64,000 nucleotides of DNA from Serratia marcescens (GTDB lineage Bacteria > Pseudomonadota > Gammaproteobacteria > Enterobacterales > Enterobacteriaceae). Of this stretch, positions 26,418 to 35,555 are shown piece by piece. The notes beneath the pieces are model-generated. The model had not been told where the DNA came from. It worked only from the letters and a program-made list of their open reading frames with translations, and did not search any database. Every line of letters begins with the position of its first letter. Positions within the stretch are counted from its first letter, which is position 1. The stretch spans positions 260,795 to 324,794 of the forward strand of contig JADMXW010000002.1 of the NCBI GenBank assembly GCA_015548865.1. Reading direction: 5' to 3'. Made by a program: the position numbers and the translations under genes.

Positions 26418-27072
26418 GAATTACCCTAATCTACTTTATTTAGCTGATTGAAACATCGCATCGCCTAATAAATCCCCCCAACGACGCTCAATTTCATTGT
26501 CTGATTACACATCAATATCTCAGCATACTGAATGACATATTTAATCATCATTTTTAAGTAAGTTTTCTTTTGTTTTTCTGACAGATTCATTGTCCTTTGT
26601 GAGCGACAACGCCCGAAGCTACATTACCGATTAGAATTGGTTAACAAACCGTTTTATTGGAAGACGTTATCATTGAGCAGCAAAACTAACAGACAAAACT
26701 AATTGCAGATAAATACGTGTAAAAACTGCCATTTAGAGCTTCATACAACAATCGATGCGTCTGTTCCCCCTCTGTTTTACATACTGGACTGACTACCGGT
26801 TGACTTAATTTCCAGGCGGTTAAACGACCCGCCACTTTCTATGTTTTCGATCGGTAGCGCCGATCGATATGATCGCATCGATCTATGAAAACGATTATCT
26901 TTTGATCATTATCGTCGCTAAAATATTATTGAGAACAAACATAACTTAATCTTTTATCTGTTTTTCATTCCCGTCATTGGGATGTGATTTATATTGCCCG
27001 CACGTTAAAGAAACTGATGATTTACAGATATAAACGATCTTCTTATTTTTATCACATCAGGATGGATGTGCC
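26418..27072. promoter_or_regulatory. intergenic region upstream of orphan flagellin, with a dyad
   Basis: About 655 bp without a gene. A perfect dyad CGATCGG-N5-CCGATCG lies at 26848-26866, and further GATC/ATCGAT repeats follow at once. A weak sigma-28-like arrangement (TAAAGAAA at 27006, AGATATAA at 27026) precedes the flagellin, but spacing and half-sites are imperfect. Much of the rest is AT-rich. Confidence 0.4.
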
Positions 27073-28524
27073 ATGCTCTCGATTAATGCCCTAAACTCAA
27101 AGATATTAAATCAGCAGGGAAAATCGGCTTCTCGGTTGAGTCAGGCTATTGAACGCCTTTCATCAGGCTTGCGTATTAACAGCGCAAAGGACGATGCGGC
27201 CGGTCAGGCCATTACTAACAGAATGACCACCAATCTGAATGCCAACAATATAATTACTGATGGGATGAAGGATGGGTTTAACCTGATGCAAACCGCTGAG
27301 GGTGGACTGAATGAAATTAATAACCTGCTACAGCGCGGCAGGCAGCTCGCCGTTCAGGCCGCTAACGGCACGTTATCTGATTCGGATCGCACCAGCCTGG
27401 ACGGCGAATATCAGCAAATTCGCGCCGAAATAGACCGAATTGCTTCTTCGACACAAATCTTTGGCCTTTACCCATTGGCTCCTGCTGAGCCAGCCCCTCA
27501 ACCAACCAAACTGGGAAATACCTTACCACTGGCAGAAAAATTCCCAGACGAGAATACACAGTATCAATTTCCTTCTGGTGTAGTCTCTCTCGCTTATATT
27601 CCTGCCGGTGCGAAAAATATCACCATTACCATCGACTCATTGAGTGCCGATGATGACATCCAGTTATTTACGCGTGATGGCAAACATCTGGTGGGAACAC
27701 CAGTTGAAGGTACAGATGCTGATGTGGTCTGGTCAGCCAATGGCGTGATAAATGAAAGTATGATGAATGCGTCCGTTATTACGCAAGAAAATGGTTTTTT
27801 ATCTAATGCGGCCTACTCGGCAGACGCTTTATCGCAGGCTGGGGAATACAACATTAACGCGGGTACGCAGAGCAATTATCAGGGCATGACCATCACCTAC
27901 AGTGGTGACGGTGACCGTTTTGAAGATGCCAGCACCGGGGGATTTAACGATGGATATGTGGCTGCAAACCAATTGGAAAAGCTCCACATTGATGACGTGA
28001 CGGAGGATTTAATTGTTATTGTGGTTGGCAGCGGTGTGTTTTACGGCAGTGCGCGTTGGGATGAGCTTCCCACCCCCACCGAGCCTGCACCGCCACTACC
28101 ACCGTCAGTGCCCGTCAGCAAAGCAACAACCTTCGTTGTCGGAGCAAGTTTTGATGATGACCTGCAAACGGTCACCCTCAACCCGACACCTGCCGATAGC
28201 GAGTCGCTGGGACTGTCGACTGTCACACTGCGTACTGCTGATGAGGCTGGGGCTGCGTTAGCCACCTTTGATCAGGCGCTGGAAACAGTCAATAGCTACC
28301 GCAGTGAGTATGGGGGTCAGATGAATCGCTTTGAATCGGTAAGTGCTGTGCTGTCGCAAGAAACCATTGCCACTTCCGCCGCCCGCTCACGCATTCTGGA
28401 TGCAGATTATGCGCTCGACGTCTCGGCAATGATAAAAGCCCAAATTCTGCAACAGGCATCGCTATCTATGCTGTCTCAGGCTAATCAGAACACTGACACT
28501 GTATTAAGCCTGCTTCAGGGATGA
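27073..28524 (+). CDS. orphan flagellin with large central insertion
   Basis: Flagellin of 483 aa. Residues 1-140 are the D0/D1 helices (SRLSQAIERLSSGLRINSAKDDAAGQ, NLMQTAEGGLNEINNLLQRGRQLAVQAANGT). Residues about 395-483 are the C-terminal helices (AARSRILDADYALDVSAMIKAQILQQASLSML). Between them is a beta-rich, Asp-rich insertion (about 150-390) with AGAKNITITIDSLSADDDIQLFTRDGKHLVGT and a Pro/Thr-rich linker. I do not recognise the insert with certainty; it recalls secreted beta-sandwich domains. No other flagellar gene is nearby. It could form or decorate a filament, or be a non-motility adhesin. Confidence 0.88.
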   Translation: MLSINALNSKILNQQGKSASRLSQAIERLSSGLRINSAKDDAAGQAITNRMTTNLNANNIITDGMKDGFNLMQTAEGGLNEINNLLQRGRQLAVQAANGTLSDSDRTSLDGEYQQIRAEIDRIASSTQIFGLYPLAPAEPAPQPTKLGNTLPLAEKFPDENTQYQFPSGVVSLAYIPAGAKNITITIDSLSADDDIQLFTRDGKHLVGTPVEGTDADVVWSANGVINESMMNASVITQENGFLSNAAYSADALSQAGEYNINAGTQSNYQGMTITYSGDGDRFEDASTGGFNDGYVAANQLEKLHIDDVTEDLIVIVVGSGVFYGSARWDELPTPTEPAPPLPPSVPVSKATTFVVGASFDDDLQTVTLNPTPADSESLGLSTVTLRTADEAGAALATFDQALETVNSYRSEYGGQMNRFESVSAVLSQETIATSAARSRILDADYALDVSAMIKAQILQQASLSMLSQANQNTDTVLSLLQG

Positions 28525-28570
28525 ATGTCTCCATCGGGGCTTCTTTTTCTTATGCATCATAGTAACCGCC

Positions 28571-29104
28571 ATGAGTATTAAAATATTTAGCAAATGCGTT
28601 TTTACCAGATTTGCATTTCCGTATCTGCTAAAGGCGAACGACAGTAAGACGTCAATCAGCATTGTTGATGTTGAAGATGGTATTGATACTATTCTGTTAA
28701 ATCGCATCATTAACGATAGAAAAATAGATTTTGTTATCATTTTAAACAACCGAAATCACACGCCACTGCTGATAGCCAACAATGTCATAATAGTATCAAA
28801 ACGATTATCTACGAATAGTCTAAAAAATCTCATTCTTACAATATCGGCACTTAAAGAGATAAATGGTAACGAGGTTCTCCTATCTCCGAGTGAAAAAACG
28901 CTTTTTTATCGTTGGCTACAAGGTATATCGATGAAAACTATCGCTAAGAATATGTCTATCACTCACAAAACCGCTAACAACATGCGCAACAGTATTTATA
29001 GAAAGTATGGAATAAAAGACCACTTTACTTTTTTACTAATAGCCGAAATCTCGCGTATACATCATGCCAGACACACTGAACACCGAAAAATTCCGAGTAC
29101 CTGA
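28571..29104 (+). CDS. LuxR-type helix-turn-helix protein
   Basis: Protein of 177 aa. The C-terminal LuxR/FixJ-type domain (about 105-160) reads LSPSEKTLFYRWLQGISMKTIAKNMSITHKTANNMRNSIYRKYGIKD. The N-terminal half is short and lacks the phospho-acceptor pattern of a response regulator receiver. It follows the flagellin gene by 46 nt in the same direction, so it may regulate that gene or the neighbouring Tad locus. AT-rich codon use differs from the island to its left. It ends 3 nt before the convergent transglycosylase gene. Confidence 0.8.
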   Translation: MSIKIFSKCVFTRFAFPYLLKANDSKTSISIVDVEDGIDTILLNRIINDRKIDFVIILNNRNHTPLLIANNVIIVSKRLSTNSLKNLILTISALKEINGNEVLLSPSEKTLFYRWLQGISMKTIAKNMSITHKTANNMRNSIYRKYGIKDHFTFLLIAEISRIHHARHTEHRKIPST

Positions 29105-29107
29105 CCT

Positions 29108-29749
29108 TCACTCTGCATCTCCCCGAAGCTCCTTCACTCCGCTTTGGCGCTGTCCATGAAAAGGTCGCGATAACCTACCACCATTAGTCTGCACTTTTTC
29201 ACGTTTTTTTTCCGTCGACGCTACGCGTGCTTTTCCTTTATCCAGTGGGATCACCGCAATAGGTGCAGCATACTCTCCTGTTGCCGCTGGCATCACGGCA
29301 ACAATACGGTCAACATAGCTGCGTTGCGCCTCACCTTCTGGTTTGAACCCCCTCTGAAAATTGCCGCTGTAATAACAAGAAAATGCGGCTAACAGCGCAT
29401 CCCGTTCACTGCGACTTACGATCGCACGTTGAAAACATTCCTCGAAAATATCTGCCGCCGCCCGGATATTCATACAAGGGTCAAAAACCTTTTCATAATC
29501 CAACCCATATTTGCTCAAGTTATGACGGTTGACTTGCCCTAACCCCATTGAAAAATTCCACCCGGCGCTGTGCAACGCTTGGGCCGTCGCGACGGCCTCT
29601 GCTTTGTTCCTCGGTTGCCGAGCGAGCCGCCCATCCACTACCCCTATTGCATACGGATTAAAAGAGGACTCGACCCGGACAATCCCTTCCAACACATGGG
29701 GGGCTGCCGCAGGCGCACATTGTGCTACCAATACCGCAAAATCCAACAT
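29108..29749 (-). CDS. VirB1-like lytic transglycosylase
   Basis: SLT-fold peptidoglycan lyase of 213 aa. The catalytic Glu is in LEGIVRVESSFNPYAIGVVDG, and later motifs are GWNFSMGLGQVNRHNLSKYGL and FDPCMNIRAAADIFEECFQRA, all typical of VirB1 of type IV secretion and related systems. YYSGNF is the third motif. No clear signal peptide; the first 15 residues are only mildly hydrophobic. The C-terminal 50 residues are basic and unstructured. It starts 15 nt after the OpgB-like gene, so it is co-transcribed. No VirB genes are near; it may open the wall for the adjacent Tad pilus. Confidence 0.83.
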   Translation of the reverse strand: MLDFAVLVAQCAPAAAPHVLEGIVRVESSFNPYAIGVVDGRLARQPRNKAEAVATAQALHSAGWNFSMGLGQVNRHNLSKYGLDYEKVFDPCMNIRAAADIFEECFQRAIVSRSERDALLAAFSCYYSGNFQRGFKPEGEAQRSYVDRIVAVMPAATGEYAAPIAVIPLDKGKARVASTEKKREKVQTNGGRLSRPFHGQRQSGVKELRGDAE

Positions 29750-29764
29750 GTTTTCGTTCCTTCA

Positions 29765-32176
29765 TCACAGATTGGTATTGATGTAAGCACCTATCGTTTG
29801 CTCAGCCGCCCCCAACCTTTCATAACGCACACGAAACTCACGATCGAAAATCGCCATATAGGGCATCCCTGTTTTCAATTGCGTTAGCTGTTTCAGGGGC
29901 AAATCCACCCGTAGTTTACTCACGCCCTCTTGGCAAGCAGCATCACCATTACCGATAATGGCGTAAAACAAATTGTGCTGGTTTTCACCTGCAGGTTTCT
30001 GTTTTATCAACGCATCAATATTGATAGGGAGAGCATCTCGCCGACAGACATCAAGAGGAGCAATAAGGTCACTGAAATAGAAAAAGCCTTTGTCTGTTTC
30101 TCGACGATAATTCATACGCACCAAATACAACCCAGATTGCGCCAGATCCAAAGAGGTCAGGAATGACGGACCGTTAATGGAAGATGTTCCCGCTGATGCC
30201 AGTATCACCGGAGGTAGCGGCGGCAAATTAGGTTGTTCAATATTGATATCACTCCATTCGATCAAATTGGTCGTAGCTAATGTCTCACGCAATTGTTTTG
30301 CACGCACCACAGACAAATCTGCCAATGGATTCGTATTCAACGCCAGCAGTGAGTCCTGTTCCGGCAATTGACCATATACCGGTACCGAGCCCGCTAATGA
30401 ACCATTGAAATAGCAGATTTTATCGGTATCTGCGCTTAGCATAGGGGCTAAGGAATGGATTTGTGCGCAATTATCGATCCACAAAAAAGGCTGCTGGTTA
30501 CTTAACGAATTCACCAAATAATACGCAGGTGTTAGCGCACGCGCCTTCGGATTGCTGTGCCAGAGATCATTGATTTTACCGTCAGTATTGTAAGTGATAA
30601 GTACAGGATACGTTATGCGTTTATTTGCCAGTTCAATTTCCTGCACACTTGGATATACCTTAATTTCGGCTGGCATGGCAGGATATCCCCAAAACATTGA
30701 GTCAATCGCGGTACGCCAGGACAGCAAACGCCCATCTAATGTTTCTCCTGCACCAAACTCCTCGCGCAAGGTTGGCTCTGCGCCATTAAGATCACGCCCC
30801 AGTGCTAATGAATGAGAACCATAGTTCAAATAGCCAAGCAGCGTAGGCGTAATATCTAGCGTTGTCCCCTCACGTACTATTTTTGTAGGCTGGAGTGAGG
30901 GATCGATGAACATCAAGAGATTTCTACGCTCCCCTTTTTTCAGTTGGTCCAGCGTGATAACCGATGGAGGTGCCAAATGATCGGAGGCCAGTACGATCAG
31001 CGTATTTTTCAGTGCAGGCTCATGTTGCATATTCTCCAATAGTTGCCCGACTAAACGATCGGTACAATGCAGCGCATTCAACAATTTGTTGCTGCCATCA
31101 CCATAGCGAATCCCTTCACAAGAACGGGAAATATGGCCCTCCGGTTGATGCGTACCAATATTGATAGAAAACAGAGCAAAGGGTTGGGACTGTTGGCTCA
31201 ATGCATGATAGCGTTGAGCCAGTAGCGCATACAGGGTATCGTCATAAATCCCCCAGCTATTGGTGTAAGCAGGGTCTGCACCTTGAGCCAGTAATTCTTT
31301 CTTCCCGGACACGCGCGCAAATCCATGACTTTGATAAAAAAGTCCTTTGCCAGCAAATTCAGATTTGGCCCCCCCCATATATTCCAGATGATACCCATGC
31401 TGTTTCAGCATATCACCAAGACACTGTGCGTTAGGCATAAATTCTGTCATGGAGAAGCTGTCATTAGTAAATACAGATAGCAAGGGTAAACCACATTGGC
31501 TGGCTACCATGCCTGCAATAGTCCAACTCGCGCCCACGGTCTGGTCGATTTGTGTAAAACTGACGCTTTTTTTCTCAAGCTGAGTAATATAAGGCAATAA
31601 ATCAGGAAAGAGTTCGGGGTCAAGATACGTTCTCTCCACCCCTTCCAGATATAAATAGAGGATGTTTTTTGGCTGTGTGGCAGAATTTAACGTCACTGCT
31701 GGTTTAAAATAAAGTGGGAAATCCTTTTCAGCATAATGTGTTTGAAAATAATCAAACAAATTTTGTATTGCCGGATTAATAAAAAAAGCGCAAACCATCA
31801 GACTGACACCAAAAAAAATCGATTTAGATTGATGTACTTGCGGGAGTGCTTTGTTGCGCAAATAAAAGTAAATCACTGCTGCACCGATACCAATAGAAAG
31901 TATCAGCACAAATCCGATAATCTGTGGCATAAACTCGCTGATACCCGCACCCCCAACCCCAAAGCGTAAATGATAAAAGACAGAGTCATCAAACCCGAAC
32001 CCCGTAAACCAATCCGCGATAAGATAAGCCCCTGTTAACACGCTAAGCATTATTGGTTGCAGCATAATGAATACAGCAAACAGCCGTTTTTTTCCATTTC
32101 CCTTTGTTACACGGGATAAATAATATAAAGACAGCAGTAAAAAAAACCATGACAAAAAAACATATAAGGCTTTCAT
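29765..32176 (-). CDS. OpgB/MdoB-like phosphoglycerol transferase (alkaline phosphatase superfamily)
   Basis: Membrane-anchored transferase of 803 aa. Three to four N-terminal helices (to about 150) precede a large periplasmic domain. NILYLYLEGVERTYLDPELFPDL, VGASWTIAGMVASQCGLPLL (probable nucleophile Thr), YEYMGG-like FAGKGLFYQSHGF, NIGTHQPEGHISRSC and VLASDHLAPP match E. coli OpgB in order. OpgB moves phosphoglycerol from phosphatidylglycerol to osmoregulated periplasmic glucans. The start has AGGAG in front. This copy is next to the Tad locus and a transglycosylase, so it may be a paralogue with a different acceptor. Confidence 0.88.
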   Translation of the reverse strand: MKALYVFLSWFFLLLSLYYLSRVTKGNGKKRLFAVFIMLQPIMLSVLTGAYLIADWFTGFGFDDSVFYHLRFGVGGAGISEFMPQIIGFVLILSIGIGAAVIYFYLRNKALPQVHQSKSIFFGVSLMVCAFFINPAIQNLFDYFQTHYAEKDFPLYFKPAVTLNSATQPKNILYLYLEGVERTYLDPELFPDLLPYITQLEKKSVSFTQIDQTVGASWTIAGMVASQCGLPLLSVFTNDSFSMTEFMPNAQCLGDMLKQHGYHLEYMGGAKSEFAGKGLFYQSHGFARVSGKKELLAQGADPAYTNSWGIYDDTLYALLAQRYHALSQQSQPFALFSINIGTHQPEGHISRSCEGIRYGDGSNKLLNALHCTDRLVGQLLENMQHEPALKNTLIVLASDHLAPPSVITLDQLKKGERRNLLMFIDPSLQPTKIVREGTTLDITPTLLGYLNYGSHSLALGRDLNGAEPTLREEFGAGETLDGRLLSWRTAIDSMFWGYPAMPAEIKVYPSVQEIELANKRITYPVLITYNTDGKINDLWHSNPKARALTPAYYLVNSLSNQQPFLWIDNCAQIHSLAPMLSADTDKICYFNGSLAGSVPVYGQLPEQDSLLALNTNPLADLSVVRAKQLRETLATTNLIEWSDINIEQPNLPPLPPVILASAGTSSINGPSFLTSLDLAQSGLYLVRMNYRRETDKGFFYFSDLIAPLDVCRRDALPINIDALIKQKPAGENQHNLFYAIIGNGDAACQEGVSKLRVDLPLKQLTQLKTGMPYMAIFDREFRVRYERLGAAEQTIGAYINTNL

Positions 32177-32221
32177 AACGCTCCTGCTTGAACATCAATA
32201 TAAAAAACCAAAATACAAAAA

Positions 32222-32896
32222 CTATGCTGTTTGCAAAGTAACACTACCAGTATGGTGAGATATCGCGTGCTTGCTGTTTATCTGTTTTAGTGAAGATTGG
32301 ATATGGGTGACATTCGAGTTTGTCATGCACCACAACAAATATAATGAGTAATCACTTCTAATATTCATTTTTCGCTTTAAACGGCTTGATACCGGGGAAT
32401 CATTTGCATTTTTCAGATCATCTCCCGCAACAGGGTGAGTATTGTATGAATCTCCTCCCCAGTGGCTAAACTGTTTTTTTACTCTAGGACTAAAACGAAC
32501 AGAAATAAAATCGCTCACTTTGATACCACTCATCCATGATTTTACCAACACAAGCAAATACTCCAGAGAGATATCCCCCGAAACAACAAGGCAATACGGG
32601 TTAATCATTAAATGTTGTTTGAGATTTCTTTGCCTGATAACATCAGAAAAGATAATACGATAAATGATGACATCTTCATTGTTGAAATAAAGGTATTTAT
32701 CGATCTTATCCATTTCTTTCTTTGTTTCATTGCCAATAACCAATACTTTACTGTACTCCTTTTTACGGGTTATCTTTTTTGCATTGTAACTATCAAAAAG
32801 ATCAACCTGTGGATTAATATCAAACTGTTGCGAAAGGGCATGATGCAAACCAACGTAGCGGTGGTGCAGAGAGTCTGCAATAATAATCGCTCTCAT
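32222..32896 (-). CDS. LuxR-like regulator with degenerate helix-turn-helix
   Basis: Protein of 224 aa. The first 130 residues resemble the receiver-like part of RcsB/LuxR-type enterobacterial regulators (MRAIIIADSLHHRYVGLHHAL). The end of a LuxR helix-turn-helix is visible as SPVSSRLKRKMNIRSDYSLYLL. The preceding scaffold helix is poor (SHWGGDSYNTHPVAGDDLKN), so DNA binding may be weakened. It has an AAGGAA site and lies 45 nt before the OpgB-like gene, possibly the same operon, and just after the Tad locus. It may be a regulator of the pilus genes. Confidence 0.6.
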   Translation of the reverse strand: MRAIIIADSLHHRYVGLHHALSQQFDINPQVDLFDSYNAKKITRKKEYSKVLVIGNETKKEMDKIDKYLYFNNEDVIIYRIIFSDVIRQRNLKQHLMINPYCLVVSGDISLEYLLVLVKSWMSGIKVSDFISVRFSPRVKKQFSHWGGDSYNTHPVAGDDLKNANDSPVSSRLKRKMNIRSDYSLYLLWCMTNSNVTHIQSSLKQINSKHAISHHTGSVTLQTA

Positions 32897-32928
32897 AATA
32901 TTCCTTACATGTTGATATTCCGGATGTT

Positions 32929-33059
32929 ATACCCGTCATACGTCAAATTGCAGGTGCGTTACTGCTCTCACTAACCCGAATAACTTACCTGAGTGAACTC
33001 ATCGGGATGAATGAACTTCATCCCTGAAGCATATCCTTTGGACAACGCAAGCGTTGTCC
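32929..33059. repeat. enterobacterial intergenic palindromic repeat with two hairpins
   Basis: The 223-bp gap between the tadG stop and the LuxR-like gene contains ATACCCGTCATACGTC, CAGGTGCG and TGAGTGAACTCATCGGGA segments. From memory these match a dispersed intergenic repeat family of Serratia, Yersinia and Pectobacteriaceae. Two perfect stems follow: GGGATGAA/TTCATCCC (33004-33024) and GGACAACGC/GCGTTGTCC (33040-33059). The second could end tad transcription, but no U-run follows. Confidence 0.55.
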
Positions 33060-33119
33060 AACGTGTTAATGCCTTGTCCTACAATTATTATTACTGGGCT
33101 ATGTCTTTAGAACAAATTA

Positions 33120-34892
33120 TCATTCATCATTTTTATTAATATAATTCACACTCCCCTTTTGTGCGATCCCCATTAATGAAGCAATCAGATTTTTGTAATT
33201 AGTGGCAACAATCGCATTCTCACTTCCCACACAGTTATTTGCCCAAAATTTAATTCTGGAGTTGGTACTTTTATCATCAACCACCGAGATAAAATAAATA
33301 TCCGATTGGGTTGTTTTCGTTCCCTCTGGGTATTTCAAAAGCCCGGATTTTATTTTATTACAGATACCGTAGGTTTCATGTAATTTTGTTGTCATCGCAA
33401 GTGGCCCTGATGTTGAACTGCCACTATCATCACCATCTGAAACAATAATAATCACCTTGCGTGTGTTAACCCCTTTGGCTATCACGGGTAATGATCTTAA
33501 CAACCCGCCACTGCTATCAGTGCCAACATTTAGCAACACGCTCATCGAGGCAAAATCATCAATAGCAGCTGGGTCCGAGGTTAATTCAATCAAATATGAC
33601 TTCGGTTTGTCGGTTGTTTTTATGTTGCTGGCCAGTGTCGCTTCTGTCAACTCGGGCCAGGTTTCCAGAGCGGAGTTGCACATGCTGTTAAATGGCCGCA
33701 TGCTCAGGCTGGAATAAGAGTGAATATACGTTGTGACCGCGGCGTCAGAAAACAGATAATCATCAGCTAATGTCGCATCAAAATCCAATGTGTCAATATT
33801 CACCACATGACTGTGCGTCGTGGCTTTACTCATCAAATCCAACGCAGCACTGCGTGTGTTTTTAAATTCGTCATAGTTTTTGAACAGATTCGCACGCTCA
33901 TCCGCATCACAACTGTATGTAGCCTTGCCGGTACTGACACTTCCATTGGCCGCATTTTTGACACACCATCCTCTACTGACCATTCCCGTCAGGCTTAGTC
34001 CACTGGCAGGAGAAATGATAGTGGAGTAATAGGTTTCGAGAGCATAATCGTGATAATAGCTTTGCGCTTTCTCGCTGACTGTCGTACTGGACTGCCGACT
34101 TTTGTTGTACCAAAAATCAAAATCTACATCTTTGTATTTTGAATTGAGTTTCCCCACAAAGGAGCAGCCGAGTTCATTGCCCCCCATGATATTCTTTTTA
34201 TTTAACGCGACGGGTACACCAATACCAAAAGGCACGATCCCCACCGTAGTCTGCTCATTATCTTCCAACACCGTACGCGCAAACTCCGTCACGACACTTT
34301 GCAGTAATTCAATTCGCGTTAAACCTGCCTCTGCAGAGGATTCTAACATCGAGCCAGAAAAATCCACCACAAACACATAGTCGGTTGGATACTTGATTTT
34401 TTCGATGGTTTTTCGCACCACCCCGGCACCAGTGCTCGCGTTGATGTCTACATTGGCGCTAAACCCTGGCCGCCCCTGAAATTCAGCAGAAGCGCCCAAC
34501 ATAGGATGAACCCTTGCTTTACCCGATGCACTGTAATCGACAGATTTTAAGTCATTATTCTCCGCATAATTCAACACCACAGCAATATCTAACTCACTGG
34601 GTGGAATTGTAGTATTGGGCAAATAATATGTCAGATACTGGCGTAGCAGTTCCGTGTTTTCGGTTTTATGCGTAGACGTTATATTGCGGTTATCAACCAT
34701 CGCCACAGCTAATACTCCCTGGTTGAGCCCATCCGCTAATCGGGCTCGTGATGACTGAAAATTTGCGCCATCAATCGCTAATGAATAGAACATTAATAAT
34801 AAGGGCGACATAATGGCAAACATAACGGCGATCGCCCCTGAGTCTTGTTTTATCAGGCGTAATAAACGGTGTGGCAAGTGTTTTAATCGCAT
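33120..34892 (-). CDS. tadG: TadG-like protein with von Willebrand A (MIDAS) domain
   Basis: Protein of 590 aa. A TadE/G-type N-terminal membrane segment (QDSGAIAVMFAIMSPLLLMFYSLAIDGANFQSSRARLADGLN) is followed by a VWA domain. The MIDAS motif DFSGS lies near residue 177, and VIIIVSDGDDSG is the later MIDAS strand. It is expected to be a surface or tip-associated component of the Tad pilus that may bind ligand through a metal ion. The frame opens at 34940, but ATG at 34892, just after AAAGGAGG, is preferred. It is the last gene of the locus. Confidence 0.87.
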   Translation of the reverse strand: MRLKHLPHRLLRLIKQDSGAIAVMFAIMSPLLLMFYSLAIDGANFQSSRARLADGLNQGVLAVAMVDNRNITSTHKTENTELLRQYLTYYLPNTTIPPSELDIAVVLNYAENNDLKSVDYSASGKARVHPMLGASAEFQGRPGFSANVDINASTGAGVVRKTIEKIKYPTDYVFVVDFSGSMLESSAEAGLTRIELLQSVVTEFARTVLEDNEQTTVGIVPFGIGVPVALNKKNIMGGNELGCSFVGKLNSKYKDVDFDFWYNKSRQSSTTVSEKAQSYYHDYALETYYSTIISPASGLSLTGMVSRGWCVKNAANGSVSTGKATYSCDADERANLFKNYDEFKNTRSAALDLMSKATTHSHVVNIDTLDFDATLADDYLFSDAAVTTYIHSYSSLSMRPFNSMCNSALETWPELTEATLASNIKTTDKPKSYLIELTSDPAAIDDFASMSVLLNVGTDSSGGLLRSLPVIAKGVNTRKVIIIVSDGDDSGSSTSGPLAMTTKLHETYGICNKIKSGLLKYPEGTKTTQSDIYFISVVDDKSTNSRIKFWANNCVGSENAIVATNYKNLIASLMGIAQKGSVNYINKNDE

Positions 34893-34940
34893 CATTCCTC
34901 CTTTACTTATACTTGATACGGGTGCCACCATGGCACTCAT

Positions 34941-35555
34941 TCACCGAGGAATCACAGCATTGCGTATTACAATATCGCCCAACGTTGTTCCCGTCAGACT
35001 CAAAAACCGTTTAAACATACTTTCTCCTCCTGGTACGCACAGTGTTATTTGATAAACCGGCAGCCAACGTTGTGATGAACCACTGGCGTTATCTGTGGTT
35101 GCCCAGGGAGACAATGGCGTTAATGCACCGATATTGAGCTCCGAAGCAGTCTCTGCACATGCTTGTGATTCATGGCTGGAAAATGTCTGTGTTTGTGTCA
35201 CGCTTTTATCTGCTTTATTGCTATTTTTGTTAAAATGGACAGCGTTAATGGACAGTCGATACTGATAACCAATACGGCTATCTGCTAACAACGTTGCCGC
35301 CAAGGCATCAAGATTGTCAAAATCATCCTGTGTCAAGATTTCATTGGCATCATAAAACGCCGTTCTTTCACGTAAAATGGTCGCGAGAGAGTTATTTACC
35401 CGCTCCAAATGACCTTTGTTTAAAAAGACGGTGCTAAAATCAACCAATAGTGCGCATAGCAAGAAAAAAATAACGAAATACATTCCTGCTTCAACAGCAA
35501 CAGCGCCATGCTCTTCTTGCAATCTCAGGCAGATTTTTTTTATTAATTTATTCAT
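34941..35555 (-). CDS. tadF: TadF-like pseudopilin
   Basis: Protein of 204 aa with the pseudopilin signature HGAVAVEAGMYFVIFFLLCALLVDFSTVF near residues 17-45, where the prepilin peptidase would act after the Gly. The rest is periplasmic, with a Cys pair (QACAET and ITLCVPGG). The open frame extends to 35600, but ATG at 35555 follows AGGAGG by 6 nt and overlaps the tadE stop by 8 nt, so it is taken. It is a likely minor pilin initiating the Flp pilus. Confidence 0.85.
   Translation of the reverse strand: MNKLIKKICLRLQEEHGAVAVEAGMYFVIFFLLCALLVDFSTVFLNKGHLERVNNSLATILRERTAFYDANEILTQDDFDNLDALAATLLADSRIGYQYRLSINAVHFNKNSNKADKSVTQTQTFSSHESQACAETASELNIGALTPLSPWATTDNASGSSQRWLPVYQITLCVPGGESMFKRFLSLTGTTLGDIVIRNAVIPR

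Noticed and set aside
29108..29749. Idea that the VirB1-like gene marks a type IV secretion system
   Set aside because: No VirB2-VirB11 or relaxase genes nearby. Neighbours are an OpgB-like gene and the Tad locus.
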